Origin: Pseudochryseolinea flava
GTDB taxonomy: Bacteria > Bacteroidota > Bacteroidia > Cytophagales > Cyclobacteriaceae
Direction of reading: 5' to 3'
Assembly: GCF_003286915.1 (NCBI RefSeq)
Contig: NZ_QMFY01000011.1
Coordinates: 124,001 to 188,000 of the forward strand
DNA: 64,000 nucleotides
Both the position numbers and the translations under genes were made by a program. Position 1 is the first letter of the stretch; each line of letters opens with the position of its first letter. Below the pieces are notes generated by a model. That model had not been told where the DNA came from. It made no database searches and was given only the letters and a program-made list of their open reading frames with translations. Positions 7,799-15,468 of the stretch are shown here, piece after piece.

Positions 7799-8923
7799 AT
7801 GATGAGCACGAAGAATCTACGTTTTGAATTTCCGATCATAATAGTACGATATGCGACGATCGCAATCTTTAGCGCAATTCTAATCACGCCAATGTTCATT
7901 CAAGTTTTTGATTTGGCACCTTCGCAAAATTTAGAAAAGCGAGAGCTCGCAAAAATGCCGTCAATGGAAATGACGAAGACCTTCGCCAAAAACTTCGAAA
8001 AATATTACAATGATAATTTTGGACTTCGAAGTCAACTCATCAATTGGGGAAGCTTGGTGAAATTAAAAGTTTTCAATTCGCCCATCAACAACGACAACGT
8101 AATTGTCGGTGACAACAATTGGATTTTTTACAATGGTGCTGACGGGAAAGACGCTATCTATGATAGCTATACACACCGCGATAAATTGAATGAGGAGGAC
8201 CTAGAAGAATATTGTCAAAAGCTAATTGATAAATTCGAGACCAATAAACGAGCAGGCATAGTTTATATTCCAGGTTTTTGGCCACAAACACACACCATTT
8301 ATCCCGAACTGCTTCCTCAAAAAATGAAGATGCAAATTCGAGGCTCAACGTCAAAAGCAGATCAAATAATAGAATACTTAAAACGTACAAATGCAGCTGT
8401 ACAATTTTTCGACGTACGGCAAGCCCTTCTCAGTAAAAAGAAGGAACGAAGGCTCTATCTTAAACTTGATTCGCACTGGAACGAGTTAGGCGCATTTTAT
8501 GCCTACGAGTCATTCTTGAATCAGCGATTTGAGCAACTACAAGTAGTGCCGAAAAAAATAACCGACTTTGAGATTACTTGGAATGAAACAACGAATGGAG
8601 ACCTCGTGAATTTATTGGGCGTAACCACCACAACGGCATTCAAAGATACAATCCCCACATTCACCTATCGCCATGATGACATTAAAGTGGAATACCTCTC
8701 CACTGATGGATATCCAGAAGAAACGATCATTACACGCTGCGAAACGTGTACGAATAAAAAAAGGGTACTTGTCTTCCGTGACTCGTATTCGTCTGCTGTT
8801 CAACGATTCCTTTCACTGCACTTTTATGACATTACTTTTTTGTGGAAAAAGTATAACCAGAAATATGTTGATGAGTACAAGCCGGACATCATCATTGATG
8901 TTCGAGTCGAAAGATATTTATAA
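7799..8923 (+). CDS. AlgJ/AlgX-like SGNH-hydrolase-fold O-acetyltransferase
   Basis: A 374-residue protein with one N-terminal membrane helix (about residues 14-36) and a periplasmic domain. The AlgX/AlgJ-type catalytic signature is present: KLDSHWNELG with D224 and H226, and VFRDSYSSA with the nucleophile S329. The segment VIVGDNNWIFYNGADGKD matches the ALGX family entry region. It begins 11 bp after the AlgI-like stop; ATG codons at 7799 and 7802 are equally possible. The pair probably forms a complete acetylation module: the membrane protein delivers the acetyl group and this one moves it onto a polysaccharide hydroxyl. Its stop is one base from the stop of a convergent gene. Confidence 0.88.
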   Translation: MMSTKNLRFEFPIIIVRYATIAIFSAILITPMFIQVFDLAPSQNLEKRELAKMPSMEMTKTFAKNFEKYYNDNFGLRSQLINWGSLVKLKVFNSPINNDNVIVGDNNWIFYNGADGKDAIYDSYTHRDKLNEEDLEEYCQKLIDKFETNKRAGIVYIPGFWPQTHTIYPELLPQKMKMQIRGSTSKADQIIEYLKRTNAAVQFFDVRQALLSKKKERRLYLKLDSHWNELGAFYAYESFLNQRFEQLQVVPKKITDFEITWNETTNGDLVNLLGVTTTTAFKDTIPTFTYRHDDIKVEYLSTDGYPEETIITRCETCTNKKRVLVFRDSYSSAVQRFLSLHFYDITFLWKKYNQKYVDEYKPDIIIDVRVERYL

Positions 8924-8924
8924 C

Positions 8925-9131
8925 CTACTTTGCAAGGCCTTTCACAATGCGGAAAGGAAGCATCAGAATTTCGCCGATCAATTTGAAGACCGCTTCAACT
9001 GTAAATCCTATAATCCGGAAGGGCAATAAGATCAGCCAAATAATAGGATAAAAAATGATGAGTAGTAAGGCTAATGGCCAACACATCATAAACAAAATAC
9101 ACCAAAGGATAACTATCAATAAAGTTCTCAT
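8925..9131 (-). CDS. Small hydrophobic membrane protein, unknown function
   Basis: I chose the ATG at 9131 (68 residues, MRTLLIVILWCILFMMCWPL). The frame is open upstream to 9257, but that extension has no protein-like character. The protein is almost wholly hydrophobic, with two likely membrane segments and a periodic pattern of PFRI/LPFR motifs (LLPFRIIGF and MLPFRIVKGLAK), suggesting a short helical hairpin with amphipathic ends. I do not recognise a family. It is convergent with the AlgJ-like gene and may be cotranscribed with the receiver-domain gene 129 bp upstream. Confidence 0.6.
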   Translation of the reverse strand: MRTLLIVILWCILFMMCWPLALLLIIFYPIIWLILLPFRIIGFTVEAVFKLIGEILMLPFRIVKGLAK

Positions 9132-9260
9132 AATGCGGTTTTGACGACGTCTTGCAAATTGAACGCCAGAGATAAATACCACTAGAAAGCTTATTTTGAT
9201 GTATTTCCTGTTACACGCTGTTACATATTGAACAGCATGATGAACGAAAGTGTACACTAT

Positions 9261-9659
9261 TTATTGAGGGCCGCCTACATCGATCAAAACACGCGATAGA
9301 ACTTTTTCCCAAGCATCATACTTCGATGGCTTCTGAAAAACATGGGAAGCCCCCGCGTTGCGAAGTGTATCTTGAACCGTTTGACTTATCGTTGTCGAAT
9401 AAATGATTATCGGTGTGTCATCAAATGTTTCTTGCGAACGCAATTCCCGCAGACATTCTAACCCGGTTTTGCGTGGCATATTCATATCGATGATAATCAT
9501 ATCAGGGGCAACAATAAACTCTGTTGTGATTACACGAACCGCCTCGTCGGGGTAAAGAAAGCTAATACATCGTGCCGATGGCGCTACTTTTTCCAAAGTT
9601 TCCTTCATGATGTCTAAATCATCCGGATCATCGTCGATCAATACTATTGTTTTAGACAT
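9261..9659 (-). CDS. Single-domain response regulator (receiver only)
   Basis: I chose the ATG at 9659 (132 residues, MSKTIVLIDDDPDDLDIM); ten additional codons upstream are not typical of the fold. It is a stand-alone CheY-like receiver with acidic pocket residues D9-D11, phosphoacceptor D58 in MIIIDMNMPRKTGLE, a switch Thr/Ser in IIIYSTTIS and K in VFQKPSKYD. The DDDxDD start and absence of an output domain match the two-component receivers common in Cytophagales, often paired with distant hybrid kinases. No histidine kinase is adjacent, so the partner is unknown. Confidence 0.88.
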   Translation of the reverse strand: MSKTIVLIDDDPDDLDIMKETLEKVAPSARCISFLYPDEAVRVITTEFIVAPDMIIIDMNMPRKTGLECLRELRSQETFDDTPIIIYSTTISQTVQDTLRNAGASHVFQKPSKYDAWEKVLSRVLIDVGGPQ

Positions 9660-9755
9660 TTTGAAACTGTTGATAATTTCCTCTAGCACTATCGAAGTCG
9701 AACTAAATCATTACACATAAATAATCATTTCCTGTGAAAGCAAAAGAGAATAGCG

Positions 9756-10406
9756 ATGGAATGTATAAGGTATTTTTCGAGTGTGATATCTACATGTATC
9801 TTTGTTCTTCAAAGTCAAACCTTGCCGATACTTGAACTCATTCTTACCAGCGCGCTAGCGTTCATCGCCACAAACATCGATGACCTATTTTTACTAACAC
9901 TTTTTTTTGGTGACAGACACTACAAATCCCCCAACATCTACATTGGACAAATTATGGGTATAGGTGTGCTGATTGGTATCAGCATCATCATCTCCTATGC
10001 GGGAAATTTCATTTCACCGGTTTTCATTGGTTTTCTGGGACTGTTTCCAATTTATCTTGGCGTCAAACAGTTATTTAATAATGAAGACGAGGAGAATGAA
10101 AATATTTCGATATCACCGAAGAACATGATTATTGGTGTTGCTTTGGTAACAATTGCTAACGGTGGTGATAATGTCGGCGTATATGTTCCGCTCTTTGCAG
10201 CGCTGTCATCTTTTGAAAAAATAGGAATGGTCGGCGTGTTCTTGCTAATGACTTTGTTGTGGTGTGTCATTGCAAATTACCTTTCCAACCATCCCCTGCT
10301 GAAACTCACGCTATCAAAATATGGGCATCGAATAACGCCATTTATCTTGATTCTGCTCGGTATTTATCTCTTGTACGAGAATAAAACACTGTCGCTCCTA
10401 TTCTAG
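9756..10406 (+). CDS. CadD-like cadmium resistance / LysE-superfamily transporter
   Basis: A membrane protein with about six helices. FIATNIDDLFLLTLFFGD and TIANGGDNVGVYVPLFA are the hallmark motifs of the cadmium-resistance (Cad) transporter family, with acidic residues in the membrane. From ATG 9756 it would be 216 residues with about 25 atypical N-terminal residues. A -7-like element (TATCTTTG, 9797-9804) lies inside that extension, so the real start may be the in-frame TTG at 9822, giving 194 residues. Staphylococcal CadD confers Cd resistance; the ion handled here is unproven. The last 4 bp overlap the convergent MuiA-like gene. Confidence 0.8.
   Translation: MECIRYFSSVISTCIFVLQSQTLPILELILTSALAFIATNIDDLFLLTLFFGDRHYKSPNIYIGQIMGIGVLIGISIIISYAGNFISPVFIGFLGLFPIYLGVKQLFNNEDEENENISISPKNMIIGVALVTIANGGDNVGVYVPLFAALSSFEKIGMVGVFLLMTLLWCVIANYLSNHPLLKLTLSKYGHRITPFILILLGIYLLYENKTLSLLF
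9797..9804 (+). promoter_or_regulatory. Possible -7 element inside the 5' end of the CadD-like frame
   Basis: TATCTTTG matches TAnnTTTG. At the expected -33 distance (9774-9777) there is TTTT rather than TTTG, so the promoter is incomplete. If used, it would favour the TTG start at 9822 over the ATG at 9756. Confidence 0.35.
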
Positions 10407-12004
10407 TGTCTATATCGCGGCGTTTTCACCAAGCGCTGTTTCCGGATGTTAACGTGTTTTCCTTTAGGATACCTGACGGTAAAAGCATTTGTCAACTCCA
10501 CGTTCTGGCCTGCAGGAATTGTTTTCAACCATTGCAATCTTCCGGACAAAGCATCCATTGAAGCATTGCTAACATCGTCCCGTTCGACGGTGATATCGCT
10601 TTCTTGCGACACCGGAATTTGATCTTGAATCTTGATCGTGATTGGAACGTTCCGATTATTCTTTATTAGGATTTCATATTTGAATGCTTCAGAACGTTTT
10701 GTGCCAATCAATTTTGTCTCACCCTTATCTTCCAACTTCGCGCGACTTACAATGATCTGATTGTCGCGCCCTAGCGAAAGTTCTAATGTATCTGACATTG
10801 AACGCGTGTTGATCCTGGATTGTCCAATGTATGCGTTTCCAAAATACACATTTGCATCGCCGTCAATCAAATTGAGTTTTTCCCATCCGGCAACTTTCGC
10901 GATGAGGAACGCGCTTAAATCGATTTTTGGAATCGTGAGATATTCAAACGTGGCATCAAGCGATGCTGTGCTCAAGTCGATCCAATAAGGTTGTATGCGC
11001 GAGGGGACAGAATGTTTTTTTTCAATGGGAAAGGTCGTACTCATTTCCGCAACGGCAATCTCCTCATCAGAAGATTCAGCATTTTGCACAGCCATCGCAT
11101 TCATGTTGTTATTATACTGCAGCTGACCTTCGTTTGCGGCCGAATTGTAATTGAGCGTCCATGCCGTAAGGTAAGGTCGCGAGGCGTTTAACGATGGATC
11201 TCCTGTTGATAGACTAATCTTCACATCCTTCCAATCTATGCCTGAGGCATTGTAAAGCCTTGCTTTGTATTTCAGTGTAACAGGTCTATTAACCTCCGTG
11301 GCAACAAGGTCATAAGCCGCGCTCCACCCAGCCTCGGTAATCAAGTAACGATACGTGAGCTCTATTTTTTGTGCAATCGGTGAAGACAAAACAACTTCAA
11401 CCTCTTTTCGCAGCGGCTTAATCTGCCCTAAACGCGTATCATATTGCAACCTCAGTGTGTCCGATTCTGATTGTAGTTTTTTTAGCTTACGGTTCAAAAG
11501 AGAAAGTGCATTGTTGATTTTTAAATTTCTCTCCCGAAAAAAATCCGCTGCTTTATTTAATTCCAGTAGCGACACCGTTGTTTGCGATCCGCCTAAATGC
11601 TGATTCTGTTTCAACATTTCTTTTTCGGCATGAAAGGCGTCGACTTGATTTTGAATAACTTCCAAGCGCTGTTGCAGCGACTCAAGCGAATCTCGCAACA
11701 TGCGCAAATTTTGATCTGCTTTTGTGGGGTCGACTGCGACTTCGTTAGTTGCTACCGAAAGTAGTTCAATGCCCTTGGGTAAGGAAACCTGGACGCTGTT
11801 TTCCACAGTCGAGATTGGCAAACCCGCAAATACTACCGTCGTAGTACCCTCTTTTAAGGAAATGGGCGCCACCGACTTAACCTCCGCCGCCGTGAGGTAC
11901 AGTGTAATTTCATCTGTCTTTGAAAGCAGATGCAACCGTTGCTGACCATATGCCGTCTTTACAAGACAAATTAACAGACCGATGATGATTAAGATTCTAT
12001 CCAT
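10403..12004 (-). CDS. MuiA-family protein with DUF4140/DUF4139 domains
   Basis: I chose ATG 12004 (533 residues) because MDRILIIIGLLICLVKTAYG is a clean signal peptide; an ATG at 12025 adds seven residues in front of it. An N-terminal beta domain (about 25-120, DUF4140) is followed by a coiled coil (about 100-185) rich in Leu, Gln and Lys, and a C-terminal DUF4139 domain whose ITEAGWSAAYDLVATEVNRP segment matches the conserved AGWxxxYDLR-type entry motif. The family is named after a mucoidy inhibitor but its biochemical role is not established. It is predicted to be exported. It is convergent with, and overlaps by 4 bp, the CadD-like gene. Confidence 0.82.
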   Translation of the reverse strand: MDRILIIIGLLICLVKTAYGQQRLHLLSKTDEITLYLTAAEVKSVAPISLKEGTTTVVFAGLPISTVENSVQVSLPKGIELLSVATNEVAVDPTKADQNLRMLRDSLESLQQRLEVIQNQVDAFHAEKEMLKQNQHLGGSQTTVSLLELNKAADFFRERNLKINNALSLLNRKLKKLQSESDTLRLQYDTRLGQIKPLRKEVEVVLSSPIAQKIELTYRYLITEAGWSAAYDLVATEVNRPVTLKYKARLYNASGIDWKDVKISLSTGDPSLNASRPYLTAWTLNYNSAANEGQLQYNNNMNAMAVQNAESSDEEIAVAEMSTTFPIEKKHSVPSRIQPYWIDLSTASLDATFEYLTIPKIDLSAFLIAKVAGWEKLNLIDGDANVYFGNAYIGQSRINTRSMSDTLELSLGRDNQIIVSRAKLEDKGETKLIGTKRSEAFKYEILIKNNRNVPITIKIQDQIPVSQESDITVERDDVSNASMDALSGRLQWLKTIPAGQNVELTNAFTVRYPKGKHVNIRKQRLVKTPRYRH

Positions 12005-12087
12005 AATATAATATTGATTTAACAAGTTAATCCATTCAAACTAGCGATGCTGAATTTTCTCCTTATCTTTTTATCCTGAATCCAACT

Positions 12088-13659
12088 ATGGAAACGACAC
12101 TTAAGTTACTCAAGCCCGCGCTCTCACAACGACTTTTTAAAGGTGACCTTGCGCCAATCTTCTACATTAGTGTTGCAAAGCTTGTTTTCCACTTTGTCAT
12201 AAACGCAACCGGTGGCTACGGAATTTTCCGAGACGAATTATATTATTTAGCGTGCGCTGATCACCTCGCAGCAGGCTACGTAGACCAGCCCCCGTTGTCG
12301 GTATTCATGCTAAAATTTTCAACCCTTGTCTTTGGCGATTCCCTTTTTGCCATTCGTGTTATTCCTGCGTTGTGCGGTGCTGCAACGATTTTCATCACAG
12401 GCCTCATAACCCTTCGCCTTGGCGGAAAATGGTTCGCTCAAATATTAGCCGGCCTATGCTCATTCACACTGATCAGCATCGGCATGAATTCACATTTCTC
12501 CATGAATAGTATTGACATTTTTATTTGGACCGCTGTTGGGTATATCGTGTTGCGCATCATTCAAACTGAAGACAAAAGATTGTGGCCTATACTCGGCCTT
12601 GTATTAGGCTTAGGCTTGCTCAATAAAATTGGTGTGCTTTTCCTCGGGTGTGGTCTTTTTATTGGTCTGGTGATTACACCACAACGCAAGTGGTTAACGA
12701 CAACATGGCCCTACGCTGCGGGTATTATTGCGCTCATCATTTTTTCACCATACATCATCTGGAATATGCAGCATGATTGGGCACATCTAGAATTTATTAA
12801 GCGCGCATCCGAGGGTAAATATTCTGGATTAAGTCCATTGAAATTTATTGGCGATCAATTTTTGATGAATAACCTATTGGCAAGTGTCGTGTGGATAGCC
12901 GGTTTGTTAACGCTTCTTTTCCACGCACAGCTTAGCCAATACAGGTGGCTCGCGTTTTTATTTTTAGGTCCACTCGCTATTTTCATTTTAAACGGCACAA
13001 GCAAGGGCGAGTATCTCGCGCCGGGATATGCAATCCTATGGGCAGCAGGTAGCGTGTGGTGGGAAAATCTCACGGCATCTAAAATGGGAACACTAATCGT
13101 AAGACCGCTTTTGATCATCCTGATCTTTTCTCTCACCGTGGTGGCCGCGCCATTGGCTGCGCCTATCCTCCCCGTTGACAAGTACATCGCTTACGCAAAA
13201 GCGCTTGGAGAAGAACCGTCATCATCAGAGTCGAAAGAACTTTCCGAACTACCGCAGCATTTTGCTGACATGTTCGGATGGGAAGAGAAGGCACGTGATG
13301 TAGCAATTGTTTTTAACAAGCTGTCTGCAGAGGAGAAAAAACGCTGCGCAATTTTTGGAACAAATTATGGTGATTGCGGCGCCATCGACTATTATGGTAA
13401 AGCTTACGGACTCCCGAAGGCCATCGGCAATCACAACAATTATTGGATCTGGGGGACACGCGAATACACCGGCGACCTAATCATTATTATGGGTGGATCA
13501 CTTGAAGACCATATCGAAAATTTTGAAAGCGTCACGCAAGAGATTGTGTCCGACTGCCAATATTGTATGCCTTACGAAGACAACATGAAAATTTTTCTCG
13601 GAAGAAAATTAAAAGTCAACATCAAACATGTTTGGCCGAATGAAAAACACTATGACTAG
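12088..13659 (+). CDS. GT39/ArnT-type membrane glycosyltransferase
   Basis: A 523-residue polytopic membrane protein with about ten helices in the first 380 residues and a soluble C-terminal part (about 385-523). The first loop has GGYGIFRDELYYLACADHLA, where D49-E50 sits where PMT/ArnT enzymes carry the catalytic acidic residue, followed by YVDQPPLS. This group (GT39/GT83, dolichyl-phosphate-mannose or ArnT-like) transfers a sugar from a polyprenyl phosphate donor to lipid or protein outside the inner membrane. Donor and acceptor are unknown. A GH5 lipoprotein gene follows after 106 bp on the same strand but with a possible promoter of its own. Confidence 0.85.
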   Translation: METTLKLLKPALSQRLFKGDLAPIFYISVAKLVFHFVINATGGYGIFRDELYYLACADHLAAGYVDQPPLSVFMLKFSTLVFGDSLFAIRVIPALCGAATIFITGLITLRLGGKWFAQILAGLCSFTLISIGMNSHFSMNSIDIFIWTAVGYIVLRIIQTEDKRLWPILGLVLGLGLLNKIGVLFLGCGLFIGLVITPQRKWLTTTWPYAAGIIALIIFSPYIIWNMQHDWAHLEFIKRASEGKYSGLSPLKFIGDQFLMNNLLASVVWIAGLLTLLFHAQLSQYRWLAFLFLGPLAIFILNGTSKGEYLAPGYAILWAAGSVWWENLTASKMGTLIVRPLLIILIFSLTVVAAPLAAPILPVDKYIAYAKALGEEPSSSESKELSELPQHFADMFGWEEKARDVAIVFNKLSAEEKKRCAIFGTNYGDCGAIDYYGKAYGLPKAIGNHNNYWIWGTREYTGDLIIIMGGSLEDHIENFESVTQEIVSDCQYCMPYEDNMKIFLGRKLKVNIKHVWPNEKHYD

Positions 13660-13765
13660 TCTACACTGAAGACAATTTTCTTTACTATAAGGTAGGCGTC
13701 TGCTACAAGTATTTCTTGTTTCTTCAGAAAAGGTTTTACATTCGAATAATGAATAAATTCCGTTT

Positions 13766-14743
13766 ATGAAAAAATCGCAGCACACTTCCCTTTTCATATT
13801 GATGATCATGACCATTTTGATGAGCTGTAAATCAACAGACCGTGCCACAATTGTTGACCGATCTGGACAATTGCAAGCGAAGGGTAATCGCATCGTCGAT
13901 CGCAACGGTACGCCTATACAACTCTACGGGATGTCATTCTTTTGGAGTCAATGGATGGGCAAATACTACAACGCCGAAACTGTGTCGTGGTTAAAGCAAG
14001 ATTGGAATTGCACTATTCTTCGTGCCGCCATGGGTATTGAAGGCGGCGGCTATTTACAAAATCCAGCGAGAGAAGAACAAAAAATTATAACCGTAGTAGA
14101 TGCGGCAATAGCAAACGGATTGTATGTCATTATCGATTGGCACGATCATCACGGAGAAAACCACCTTCAAGAGTCAAAAACATTCTTTGCATCCATGGCT
14201 AAACGGTATGGTGGATACCCTAATGTGATCTACGAATTGTATAATGAGCCGCTTCAAGTTTCTTGGTCGAAAGTTTTGAAGCCATATCATGAAGCAGTCA
14301 TTGATACGATCCGGAAGTACGATACAAAAAATCTAATCGTGTGTGGCACGCCCAACTGGTCACAATGGGTTGATTCAGCTGCGCTCGATCCGATCAAGGA
14401 TTCGAATGTGGCATATACGCTTCATTTTTATGCAGGCACACACAAGCAGGAGCTACGGGACCGCGCAAAGTTCGCACTCGACCGTGGTATTGCGCTCATG
14501 GTAACGGAGTATGGTACAACTGATGCCAACGGCAATGGCGCAGTAGACACCGAAGAGACAGAACGTTGGTTTGCGTTTATGGACGAGTATAAACTTAGTG
14601 GATGCAACTGGTCTGTGGCCGACAAAAATGAAAGCTCGGCAGCACTTAAGCCAGGCGCTGCTCCGAGCGGCGGTTGGTCGGAAGATATGATTAATCCATC
14701 AGGGCTTTTAGTTCGATCAAAACACAAGCGTCAAAAGCAGTAA
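13766..14743 (+). CDS. GH5 lipoprotein, endo-beta-1,4-glucanase-like
   Basis: A 325-residue lipoprotein: the lipobox ILMSC places the lipidated Cys at 21. The catalytic domain (about 35-310) has the GH5 pattern: RAAMG (86-90), IIDWHDHH (122-129), VIYELYNEPLQ with acid/base E161, TLHFYAG (218-224) and MVTEYGTTD with nucleophile E248. It resembles subfamily 2 cellulases, which cut beta-1,4-glucans internally. The lipid anchor implies attachment to an outer membrane. It has no binding module and lies far (about 12 kb) from both susCD loci, though it could supply an endoglucanase to either. A weak promoter (TTG at 13716, TACATTCG at 13737) lies upstream. Confidence 0.9.
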   Translation: MKKSQHTSLFILMIMTILMSCKSTDRATIVDRSGQLQAKGNRIVDRNGTPIQLYGMSFFWSQWMGKYYNAETVSWLKQDWNCTILRAAMGIEGGGYLQNPAREEQKIITVVDAAIANGLYVIIDWHDHHGENHLQESKTFFASMAKRYGGYPNVIYELYNEPLQVSWSKVLKPYHEAVIDTIRKYDTKNLIVCGTPNWSQWVDSAALDPIKDSNVAYTLHFYAGTHKQELRDRAKFALDRGIALMVTEYGTTDANGNGAVDTEETERWFAFMDEYKLSGCNWSVADKNESSAALKPGAAPSGGWSEDMINPSGLLVRSKHKRQKQ

Positions 14744-14744
14744 C

Positions 14745-14782
14745 AAAAAAAAACACTGCATTGGTTTTAACGCAATGCAGTG
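14745..14782 (-). terminator. Intrinsic terminator after the CsbD gene
   Basis: A perfect 10 bp stem, CACTGCATTG (14754-14763) with CAATGCAGTG (14773-14782) and a 9-base loop. On the minus strand it is followed by nine T residues (plus-strand A at 14745-14753). It suits minus-strand transcripts coming from the CsbD gene and may also stop the GH5 transcript. Confidence 0.8.
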
Positions 14783-14868
14783 CCGGCGGATACAATTGAA
14801 TTTTGAACAAACCTAAACCTACTACGTCCTACACGAATTCAACATTCAATCAGTCGCCTATTTAAGAA

Positions 14869-15054
14869 CTAGAATTCTTCGATTTCCTTGCGGATCTCTT
14901 CTTTGGTTTTACCGAGTCGCTTTTGCAGGCGTCCGTATAACTCTTCTTCTTTACCTTCTGCAAAAATTAAATCATCATCGGTAAGTTGACCGTATTTTTG
15001 CTTCAGTTTTCCCTTCATCTCATTCCAGGAACCTTTGATTGTTAGCTTTTCCAT
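14869..15054 (-). CDS. CsbD-like general stress protein
   Basis: A 61-residue charged, helical protein. The pattern [20 protein letters not shown] followed by [19 protein letters not shown] and KRLGKTKEE is diagnostic for the CsbD-like family (Pfam CsbD). Members are strongly induced by stress or sigma-B in several bacteria, but a molecular function is not known. A terminator follows about 90 bp downstream. It neighbours a second small gene at 15141 on the same strand, perhaps in one stress regulon. Confidence 0.9.
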   Translation of the reverse strand: MEKLTIKGSWNEMKGKLKQKYGQLTDDDLIFAEGKEEELYGRLQKRLGKTKEEIRKEIEEF

Positions 15055-15140
15055 AAAACAGAATTTTAGTTAAAAATGCTCGAAAGCATCCTGTATTATG
15101 GCTTAAAAAACTGATGCCAAATAAATGGACGTTGTGAAAA

Positions 15141-15347
15141 CTAAATCTTTTCGATTACCGCTGTAGAATAGCTTGCGGGATTTGAGGCATTCCGCTTGCG
15201 ACTAGCGGAACGTTTCTTAGGAGAAAATCTTCGTTTTAGGAAGCGAACAATACGTGAAGAACTGCGAAAGACTACAATGGTGATGAACACGAGTCCAGCA
15301 ATAATGACGATGCTCTTCCAAATAGTGAGTAGAATAAATTCCATCAA
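15141..15347 (-). CDS. Small one-helix membrane protein with basic tail, unknown
   Basis: A 68-residue protein with one membrane helix (about 5-27, ILLTIWKSIVIIAGLVFITI) followed by a highly basic, Ser/Arg-rich tail (RSSSRIVRFLKRRFSPKKRS). Starts at 15347 or 15344 are both possible. I do not recognise a family. The basic tail should stay in the cytoplasm. It lies between the FUSC transporter (122 bp upstream) and the CsbD gene on the same strand. Confidence 0.55.
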   Translation of the reverse strand: MMEFILLTIWKSIVIIAGLVFITIVVFRSSSRIVRFLKRRFSPKKRSASRKRNASNPASYSTAVIEKI

Positions 15348-15468
15348 TTCAAAAAAAGGAGTGAACCAATCTAGAAAAACCGCTTTTCCTAAGCGACAAT
15401 TCTCAATTAAATATCCTGATTTTTCAACAAATCATTGCAACATCTATTCATTTTCTTTTGTGCAAATC

